From assembly GCA_038230515.1 (NCBI GenBank), contig JBBRND010000022.1:18405-82404 (forward strand): DNA of 64,000 bases, written 5' to 3'. Shown here piece by piece: positions 57,947 to 64,000 of the stretch. A program made the translations under genes and the position numbers. The first letter of the stretch is position 1; each line of letters opens with the position of its first letter. The stretch comes from JAPLDB01 sp038230515. GTDB taxonomy: Bacteria; Bacteroidota; Bacteroidia; AKYH767-A; 2013-40CM-41-45. The notes under the pieces were generated by a model. The model did no database searches. It was given only the letters and a program-made list of their open reading frames with translations, and had not been told where the DNA came from.

Positions 57947-58779
57947 TGAGCAGACTTTTGCTTATGCCAAACGGTGTAACCCGAAAATTTTTCTGTAAGG
58001 TTTATTTCTTCGGAAAAAATTCCGAATACCGCGCTGCCACTTCCGCTCATTGAAGCATAGAGAGCTCCGGAATCATAAAGTTGTTCTTTAGCATGCTTTA
58101 TCTCAGGATGATTTTTTAAAATTGTTTTCTCAAAATCATTCACGAGAAAATTTTTCCATTCGTTAATTGGCATTTTCAAAATCTCTTTGATTGAAACTTC
58201 GGGATGCTTCGGTTCACAGTTTTTGTAGGCAGTTGCAGTGCTCACATGTACACTTGGTTTCAATACTGCAATAAAATATTCTGAAAGATCAATTCCTATT
58301 TCTTCAAACTCATCGCCCTTGCCCGATGCAAACACGGGTTTGTTTCGGATAAAGAAGGAGCAATCAGCGCCAAGTGTAGCTGTGAGTTTTTCCAATTCAT
58401 TTTCTGAAATATTGAGAATGAAAATTTTATTGAGAAGAATAAGTGTTGATGCTGCATCTGACGAAGCTCCGCCAAGTCCCGCTCCGATTGGAATTAACTT
58501 GTGCAAATGCATTTGAACGGGAGGTAGAGGATATTTTTCCTTTAAAAGGTGATATGCTTTAATGCAAAGATTTTTCTGTCGGCTTCCGCTGATTTTTATT
58601 CCTGAAGAACGAAACTGAACTTCTGATTTACTGTTTATTCTTTTTCCAGAGGGAATAATTTCCAATACATCCTTCCACACAACAGGATAGAAAACCGTTT
58701 CGATATTGTGATACCCATCGCTGCGTTTCTCTATGATGTTTAATCCGAGATTTATTTTTGCGTTTGGAAATGAAAGCAT
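57943..58779 (-). CDS. ispE: 4-diphosphocytidyl-2-C-methyl-D-erythritol kinase
   Basis: Phosphorylates CDP-methylerythritol at the 2-hydroxyl in the MEP route to isoprenoids. GHMP-kinase features are seen: PNAKINLGLNI at 5-15 with the catalytic lysine, KRSDGYHNIETVFYPV near 18-33, the ATP-binding PIGAGLGGASSDAA at 97-110, the catalytic LGADCSFF near 136-143, and SGSGSAVFGIF near 248. The 278-residue length is normal. It is divergent from accA with about 130 bases between. Isoprenoid supply also feeds miaA and the UbiA-type enzyme found in this window. Confidence 0.94.
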   Translation of the reverse strand: MLSFPNAKINLGLNIIEKRSDGYHNIETVFYPVVWKDVLEIIPSGKRINSKSEVQFRSSGIKISGSRQKNLCIKAYHLLKEKYPLPPVQMHLHKLIPIGAGLGGASSDAASTLILLNKIFILNISENELEKLTATLGADCSFFIRNKPVFASGKGDEFEEIGIDLSEYFIAVLKPSVHVSTATAYKNCEPKHPEVSIKEILKMPINEWKNFLVNDFEKTILKNHPEIKHAKEQLYDSGALYASMSGSGSAVFGIFSEEINLTEKFSGYTVWHKQKSAH

Positions 58780-58907
58780 CTTTTAGTAATCAACGAATGT
58801 GAATCGGAACGAATATACGAATGATATTAATTCGGTCATTTGTAAAAATTCGTATTCGCTGATGACATTCTTTTTTTCGGTTTCTGATTTCATATTAACT
58901 TGCACCC

Positions 58908-59888
58908 ATGACTTACCTCGATTTTGAAAAACCTATCTCCGAACTGCTTGAGCAAATAGAAAAAGCAAAACAGATTGCTGAGAAAAGCAAGATTGATATT
59001 TCTGCAACCATCCGCGAACTGGAAGCCAAGGTTCGCGAAACCCGCAAAGATTTATACAGCAAGTTGACTCCATGGCAGCGCGTGCAATTGTCGCGGCATC
59101 CTGATCGCCCATACACACTCAGCTATATTCAATCCATCACAAACGGAAATTTTGTTGAACTCTTTGGAGACCGTACTGTGAAAGATGATAAAGCAATTGT
59201 TGGCGGCTTTGGAAGCGTAGATGGAAAAAGTGTGATGTTCATCGGGCAGCAAAAAGGAAACACAACCAAGCAAAGGCAATTCCGCAATTTCGGAATGGCG
59301 AATCCTGAAGGATACAGAAAGGCATTACGGCTGATGAAACTCGCAGAAAAATTTGACAAGCCCGTTGTTACTCTAATTGATACTCCCGGTGCGTTTCCCG
59401 GACTTGAAGCAGAAGAGCGCGGACAAGGTGAAGCCATTGCACGCAATCTTTTTGAAATGGCAAAGCTGCGTGTTCCCATCATTTGTATCATCATTGGTGA
59501 AGGTGCCTCCGGTGGCGCACTTGGCATCGGTATTGGCGATCGCGTGCTCATGTTAGAGAATACATGGTACTCTGTAATTTCTCCTGAGTCGTGTTCATCC
59601 ATTCTATGGCGCAGTTGGGACTTCAAAGAAAAAGCTGCAGAAGTATTGAAGCTTACTGCTGATGATATGCTCTCCAATAAACTCATTGACGGAATTATCA
59701 GGGAACCTGTTGGAGGTGCGCATACTTTTCCTGAGGAGATGTTCAAGATTGCAAAAACTGAAATTCAAAGTTATCTGGCTGAATTATCTTCAATTGAAAG
59801 AAGTGAATTAGTTCGTCAGCGGATAGAAAAGTTTTGCGCAATGGGTGTGTATGCTGAAGAAGAAAAAGTTCTTGCTGATGAACAGTGA
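58908..59888 (+). CDS. accA: Acetyl-CoA carboxylase carboxyltransferase alpha subunit
   Basis: Transfers carboxyl from carboxybiotin to acetyl-CoA together with AccD, the first step of fatty acid synthesis. The 326-residue protein matches the family: N-terminal helix pair (LDFEKPISELLEQIEKAK), WQRVQLSRHPDRPYTLSYI near 48-66, the oxyanion-hole region LIDTPGAFPGLEAEERGQGE near 151-170 and GEGASGGALGIGIGDRVLML near 193-212. It overlaps the downstream deaminase gene by 11 bases, so the two are translationally coupled. Confidence 0.96.
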   Translation: MTYLDFEKPISELLEQIEKAKQIAEKSKIDISATIRELEAKVRETRKDLYSKLTPWQRVQLSRHPDRPYTLSYIQSITNGNFVELFGDRTVKDDKAIVGGFGSVDGKSVMFIGQQKGNTTKQRQFRNFGMANPEGYRKALRLMKLAEKFDKPVVTLIDTPGAFPGLEAEERGQGEAIARNLFEMAKLRVPIICIIIGEGASGGALGIGIGDRVLMLENTWYSVISPESCSSILWRSWDFKEKAAEVLKLTADDMLSNKLIDGIIREPVGGAHTFPEEMFKIAKTEIQSYLAELSSIERSELVRQRIEKFCAMGVYAEEEKVLADEQ

Positions 59889-60351
59889 TGAAGATTTCAT
59901 GCATGAAGCAATCCGCCTTTCTTTTGAGACGATGCGCTCAAATACAGGCGGACCTTTCGGGGCGATAGTTGTTAAAGACGGAAAAATAATAGCGCGCGGA
60001 TTCAACAGGGTTTTAGAAACAAACGATCCCACGGCTCATGCAGAAGTAGTAGCCATTCGCGAAGCATGTAAAGCGCTGAATAATTTCCAGCTTACTGGTT
60101 GTATCATTTATACAAGTTGTGAACCTTGCCCCATGTGCCTCGCTGCCATTTATTGGGCGCGACCTGAAAAAATTTTTTTCGCGAATACAAAACAAGATGC
60201 AGCCAAAATTGAATTTGATGATCAGTTTATCTACGATGAAATTGATCGCGCTTTTTTCGACAGAAAAATCCCGATGAAACAACTCATGCGCGATGAAGCC
60301 ATTAAAGCGTTTGAGGAATGGGGTGCGAAGGCGGATAAGAAAAAATATTAA
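59878..60351 (+). CDS. Nucleoside/guanine deaminase family protein
   Basis: A 157-residue zinc deaminase of the cytidine/deoxycytidylate-like superfamily. The zinc site is seen as H54-A-E56 (PTAHAEVVAI) and PCPMC at 83-87. The N-terminal GGPFGAIVVKDGKIIARGFNRV and the late DDQFIYDEI are characteristic of the guanine deaminase (GuaD) branch rather than of the tRNA adenosine deaminase TadA, which lacks this C-terminal swap segment. ATG at 59878 is inside the accA tail (11-base overlap); the longer in-frame start at 59845 would read through accA. Guanine deamination is the best guess. Confidence 0.86.
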   Translation: MNSDEDFMHEAIRLSFETMRSNTGGPFGAIVVKDGKIIARGFNRVLETNDPTAHAEVVAIREACKALNNFQLTGCIIYTSCEPCPMCLAAIYWARPEKIFFANTKQDAAKIEFDDQFIYDEIDRAFFDRKIPMKQLMRDEAIKAFEEWGAKADKKKY

Positions 60352-60356
60352 TGAGA

Positions 60357-61634
60357 CTATTTGGAGAATTGAATCCGAACATTAAGAATGGAATCTGTAC
60401 TGAGAATTGAGTTGAGAACTCCTGACTGCGGAAAATCATACTCCTTTATTTTTCTGCCAGTAGAACAAAATAGAACTCCATTCAAATCATTGTACTCTAA
60501 AGAATAGATTGATTCACTCACATCAATAGGAATTAAATTGTTGATGGATTTTTGATAGCTGTATAAACCGTTGCTTGTTGCAATTGCGTATCGGTCGTTA
60601 TCAATTGCAACGGCAGAATAAATCACGTTACCGAAGAGTGTTTGAAAATCATTTGCTCCGTTTGAAACTACATCGTATAAATAAATTTTTCCATTTCCAC
60701 TTTTATTTCCAAAGATAATGACATTATTATCATCAATGCTGAGGATTGAAGCAACGTCAATCCCGATGTTGTATTCCTGTCGCGCCACACCAGACGGATA
60801 AAAAATAACAGCAAGACGATGTTCATCGGGGCTTTGATAATACGCTTCTGCAAAAACATATTTGTCATTTGCACAGATCGCTCCCGGTTGGTAGTACACT
60901 GGTTGTTCGGAGTGAAATTGCTGCTGCCCTCCGTTATCAAATGCTTTAATGTTACCATCGAAGTAACTGATGAAGGCAAGATTGTTTCTAAGAAATAAAT
61001 TCCGAAAAGAAGGCAGTGTGAGGTTGTAAGCAGGAATAGAAAATAAAACTAAATTTGAATTGAGGTCAACTTGGTTGAAAGCACCGTAAGTTTTTCCTGC
61101 AACATCCAGTTCGCTGTATCGGGAATTGATTGTAGAACTGGAGTAATCTCCCGAAAGATCAAACTGGTGGACAAATTGATTTGTTGAATCAAGTTTATTT
61201 ATTGAAACATGATTGGAATCAGGTTGCGTAAGTACATAAACTGCTTTCAGCGTTCTCGGAATTTCATTGATCTGTATTGTGCGATACTCGTTCTTATAAT
61301 TTACTCCATCTGTAGTAGAAAGCGTAACGAAATAAGATCCTGATGCGAGATAATTGTTTTCAATTAGATAGGAAAAGGAAAGGTGATAAGATGTTGCGTT
61401 GATCGCAAATGATTCCTGGTGATCAACAGGAGTGTAAACAGCATCAAGAAGTTTAAATGTAACGGAGGGTAACACGTCATTATCGGAAATGTCTGCTTCA
61501 ACTTTGATTGTGTCTCCGGGCATGAATAACTTACCCGATGCAGGACTTGTAATGTTAATAGTTGGTTCGGTGTTATCTTTTTTCTTACACGAGAAAAGCA
61601 ATAGGGACAATAAAATGTAGAGATGTAATTTCAT
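60357..61634 (-). CDS. Lipoprotein with Ig-like domain and propeller-like body
   Basis: A 425-residue lipoprotein: signal MKLHLYILLSLLLFSC with lipidated Cys16 followed by KKKDN. An Ig-like domain (about 22-125) opens with PTINITSPASGKLFMPGDTI, as in many surface-exposed Bacteroidota lipoproteins. The remainder (about 130-425) has repeated strands with DN/DG turns (LAFISYFDGNIKAFDNGG, DNNVIIFGNKSGNGKIYLYD, DNDRYAIATSNGLYSYQ) that suggest a beta-propeller. Function unknown. It is convergent with the deaminase gene, five bases apart, and divergent from dnaB with about 257 bases between, in which I see no clear promoter. Confidence 0.8.
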   Translation of the reverse strand: MKLHLYILLSLLLFSCKKKDNTEPTINITSPASGKLFMPGDTIKVEADISDNDVLPSVTFKLLDAVYTPVDHQESFAINATSYHLSFSYLIENNYLASGSYFVTLSTTDGVNYKNEYRTIQINEIPRTLKAVYVLTQPDSNHVSINKLDSTNQFVHQFDLSGDYSSSTINSRYSELDVAGKTYGAFNQVDLNSNLVLFSIPAYNLTLPSFRNLFLRNNLAFISYFDGNIKAFDNGGQQQFHSEQPVYYQPGAICANDKYVFAEAYYQSPDEHRLAVIFYPSGVARQEYNIGIDVASILSIDDNNVIIFGNKSGNGKIYLYDVVSNGANDFQTLFGNVIYSAVAIDNDRYAIATSNGLYSYQKSINNLIPIDVSESIYSLEYNDLNGVLFCSTGRKIKEYDFPQSGVLNSILSTDSILNVRIQFSK

Positions 61635-61891
61635 TACGCAATCAAATTGCTTGTTGTTCGAATAACTAAACGTTACGAATTTACGAATCTATTTTCATGT
61701 ACCTGTTCATATCTTCCTTTCAATCTCTTGTCAATCACACCTCACAACTATCAACAGAAATAGTTTTCAACAAAGCAATGACCGCCTTTCTATTTTGATA
61801 CTTTCGTCTCCCTTTTTCTGTAAAAAGAATCCGGTTAAGAATTATTTTTTTAAGCTGAGAAACACAGTAAAGTTTTCAGTAAATTTAAATC

Positions 61892-63448
61892 ATGGCAGAG
61901 CAATCAGAAAATAGTGCAGCAAGTGAATTGTTTGCATCCAAACGAAGATTAACGAGCAAGTCGCCCGCGCACCAATTGTTGCAGCAGCAATTCGGGAAGC
62001 TGCCCCCACAGGCGGTTGATCTGGAAGAAGCAGTGCTTGGAGCGCTCATGCTCGAACGAGATGCCCTTACTTCAGTCGTTGACATTCTTCGTCCCGAGGC
62101 ATTCTACAAAGATTCTCATCAAAGAATATTTGCTGCTATTCAACGGTTGTTTGAGAAAAGTGAACCGATTGATATTCTCACTGTCACGAATGAGCTGAAG
62201 AAAAGTGCAGAACTTGATATTTGTGGCGGACCATTTTACATCACGCAGCTTACCAACCGCGTTGCATCAGCTGCTAACATTGAATTTCACTCGCGCATTA
62301 TTTTGCAGAAACATATTCAGCGCGAACTCATCCGTATTTCTTCTGAAACTATTAAAGATTCTTTCGAAGAAACGTCCGATGTTTTTATGTTGCTCGACCG
62401 CGCAGAAAAGAATCTGTACGACATCGCACAGGGAAACATCCGCAGAACTTTCCAAGACATGAGTTCCATGGTGAGCGAAGCGTACAAAGCAATTGAGACA
62501 GCGCGCAAACACGGTGGCGGTATCAGCGGAGTGGAAAGTGGCTTCACCGATCTCGACCGCATCACAGGCGGATGGCAGAAGAGCGACCTCATCATTATTG
62601 CTGCGCGCCCCGGCATGGGTAAAACTGCTTTCGTAATGTCACTGGCGCGCAATACTGCGGTAGATTTTCAGAAACCCATTGCTGTGTTTTCTCTCGAAAT
62701 GAGCAGCGTGCAGTTGGTGCAGCGGTTAATTTCTTCCGAGACGGGAATTGATTCCGAGAAACTAAAAAAAGGATCGCTTAATGATGGCGAGTGGCAGCAG
62801 CTTGTTGCCATGACAGGAAAACTTAGCGAAGCAAAAATATTTATTGACGACACGCCTTCGCTTTCCATTTTCGATTTGCGTTCCAAGTGCCGCAGGTTAA
62901 AACAGCAACACGACATACAATGCATCGTGATAGATTACCTCCAACTCATGCGTGCCGATGTGGACACGAAGAACGGAAACCGCGAGCAGGAAATCAGCAC
63001 TATCTCGCGTTCACTGAAAGCCATTGCCAAGGAGCTGAACATACCCGTTATTGCTTTGAGCCAGTTGAGCCGTCAAGTGGAAACGCGCACGGGCTCCAGC
63101 AAACGCCCGCAGTTGAGCGATCTGCGCGAGTCGGGTGCCATTGAGCAGGATGCTGATATGGTTCTTTTTATTTATCGCCCCGAGTATTACAAAATTGAAT
63201 TTGATGAGGACAACCAGTCCACCAAAGGAATGGCTGAACTCATTATCTCCAAGCATCGCAACGGTAAGCTCGACACCGTTAGACTTAAATTCATTGACCG
63301 ACTAGCCAAGTTTGTGGATGCCGATTTTTCTGATTCTCCTCAATCTACTGCGCCAAGCGGCTCCGTTACCGACTATGGAAGCAACCGCATCATCGTTGGT
63401 TCGCGGATGAATGATATGAAGGATGACGGTGAGGAGGTGCCGTTTTGA
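61892..63448 (+). CDS. dnaB: Replicative DNA helicase
   Basis: Hexameric 5'-3' helicase that unwinds DNA at the replication fork. The 518-residue protein has the N-terminal domain (about 35-140, PPQAVDLEEAVLGALMLERD), a linker helix, and the RecA-like C-terminal domain with Walker A ARPGMGKTA near 235-243, Walker B region IQCIVIDYLQLM near 340-351, and DLRESGAIEQDADMVLFIYR near 410-429. No intein interrupts it. The C-terminal tail after 475 is Ser/Pro-rich. The 21-bp array D begins about 40 bases after its stop. Confidence 0.96.
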   Translation: MAEQSENSAASELFASKRRLTSKSPAHQLLQQQFGKLPPQAVDLEEAVLGALMLERDALTSVVDILRPEAFYKDSHQRIFAAIQRLFEKSEPIDILTVTNELKKSAELDICGGPFYITQLTNRVASAANIEFHSRIILQKHIQRELIRISSETIKDSFEETSDVFMLLDRAEKNLYDIAQGNIRRTFQDMSSMVSEAYKAIETARKHGGGISGVESGFTDLDRITGGWQKSDLIIIAARPGMGKTAFVMSLARNTAVDFQKPIAVFSLEMSSVQLVQRLISSETGIDSEKLKKGSLNDGEWQQLVAMTGKLSEAKIFIDDTPSLSIFDLRSKCRRLKQQHDIQCIVIDYLQLMRADVDTKNGNREQEISTISRSLKAIAKELNIPVIALSQLSRQVETRTGSSKRPQLSDLRESGAIEQDADMVLFIYRPEYYKIEFDEDNQSTKGMAELIISKHRNGKLDTVRLKFIDRLAKFVDADFSDSPQSTAPSGSVTDYGSNRIIVGSRMNDMKDDGEEVPF

Positions 63449-63488
63449 TTTGCGATCTTCGAAAATACGCTGAAAATGCATGTCGGAA

Positions 63489-63887
63489 GTCATTCGTAAG
63501 GTGTATGAAGTGATTCGTAAGGTCAAAGAACTCATCCGCAATGTAAAGGAAGTCACTCGTAAGCTGTATGAATTTATCCGTAAGGTAACGGTAAACGCTA
63601 CGATGGCAACAGAATGCACTCGCAACGTGAAGGTAAGCGCACTTAAGCTGTTTTTTGAAAATCGGAGTGTAACGGATTGAACTCGTAAGCTGTTTGAAGT
63701 TATTCGCAAGCTCAGGAAAGTTACCCGCATCGTGAAGGAAATGATTCGCAAGGTGTTTTTTTTGAATCACAGCTGGAGACCGATCATCGGCAAGGTAACA
63801 AGAACTACCTGCAAGATATAAGTAGTCACTAGAAAGCTACCTCAACTCATTCGCAATGTAAGAGGAACTTCGGGCAACGTATGAGCT
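63489..63887. repeat. 21-bp tandem array D (19 units)
   Basis: Nineteen units of exactly 21 bases start at 63489 and recur every 21 bases to 63887, with the core ATTCGTAAGGT (or ATTCGCAA) and a frequent GAA at the unit end. Divergence is high, but there is no net length change. Units at 63678 and 63804 contain stop codons in the frame of the others (TGA, TAA), so the array is not a single coding sequence. A looser continuation with the words TTTGATTGTGACGGG and TCTGATTGTGGGATT (63909-63950) keeps the same phase towards the window edge. Confidence 0.9.
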
Positions 63888-64000
63888 GGAACTTTTGTTG
63901 TTAATATCCTGACTTTGATTGTGACGGGGGCTGCTCTGATTGTGGGATTGGTAAATTTTTTATGGTTGTTGAAAAGTTGCTGTTGAGGGGTATTGCAGAA
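63888..64000. other. Continuation of the array region to the window edge
   Basis: Four more blocks can be laid in 21-base phase (63888, 63909, 63930, 63951), of which two resemble each other (GATTGTG) but not array D. The sequence is cut by the window end and no gene is seen. Confidence 0.4.

Noticed and set aside
59129..59746. 205-codon frame opposite accA
   Set aside because: Antisense shadow; accA is unambiguous on the plus strand.
63302..63770. 149-, 126- and 66-codon frames at the dnaB 3' end
   Set aside because: They combine antisense dnaB sequence or array D; heptads come from the repeat period.

Overview
The window is a chromosomal stretch of a Bacteroidota bacterium, probably an environmental lineage near Chitinophagales/Sphingobacteriales. 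The grounds are five intact secreted proteins ending in type IX secretion (T9SS) sorting domains plus the debris of a sixth; families typical of the phylum (DUF2027-Smr, DUF2279, DUF4199, DUF5686, BatA-type VWA protein, DUF3570/DUF4266); promoters resembling TTTG-N19-TAnnTTTG; weak Shine-Dalgarno signals; and a short SRP RNA. No phage, complete insertion sequence, CRISPR array, tRNA or rRNA gene was seen.

Layout. 1-3 kb (minus): a truncated lipoprotein, then rhodanese, DedA and aroE. 3-9 kb (plus): dapD, a glycosyltransferase, and a tRNA-maturation group (Sua5/TsaC, cca, a pRiA4b ORF-3-like protein, miaA). 9-13 kb: two secreted T9SS proteins on the minus strand with decayed sequence around them. 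14-17 kb (minus): a four-gene cassette of thioredoxin, ApbE flavin transferase, DUF4266 lipoprotein and DUF3570 outer-membrane protein. 17.8-24.4 kb (plus): a CotH protein, a BaiN-like flavoprotein, kdsC, DinB, UbiA prenyltransferase and a LolD-type ATPase. 24.8-35.4 kb: a seven-repeat T9SS propeller protein, a 1.6-kb non-coding stretch, truA and a 1792-residue CotH/lamin-tail/Ig-repeat protein. 35.4-37.2 kb (minus): an ECF sigma / anti-sigma / periplasmic-protein operon with a clear terminator. 37.2-43.3 kb: half of a split transketolase, ComB, a phospholipase C/nuclease-fold protein, nnr, a second Sua5-family protein, a transaldolase-like enzyme and the SRP RNA. 43.4-63.4 kb: DUF4199, two glycosyltransferases, DUF5686, YkgJ, a degenerate dihydroorotase, a BatA/VWA protein, a kelch-type T9SS protein, DUF2279, DUF2027-Smr, a saccharopine dehydrogenase-like enzyme, ispE, accA, a deaminase, a lipoprotein and dnaB.

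The most unusual signal is non-coding. Four separate intergenic arrays (764-952, 13482-13670, 27692-28006, 63489-63887) each have their own sequence but share exactly the same period, 21 bp. They stay in phase without a single insertion or deletion over 9 to 19 heavily diverged units. In one array the phase continues through in-frame stop codons, which points to a DNA-level cause (21 bp is two helical turns) rather than a protein. The thioredoxin/ApbE/DUF4266/DUF3570 cassette is the best candidate for an incompletely described protein system. Several smaller observations (dispersed hairpins, heptanucleotide repeats in T9SS linkers, genes lacking a normal start codon, gene debris) are listed separately.
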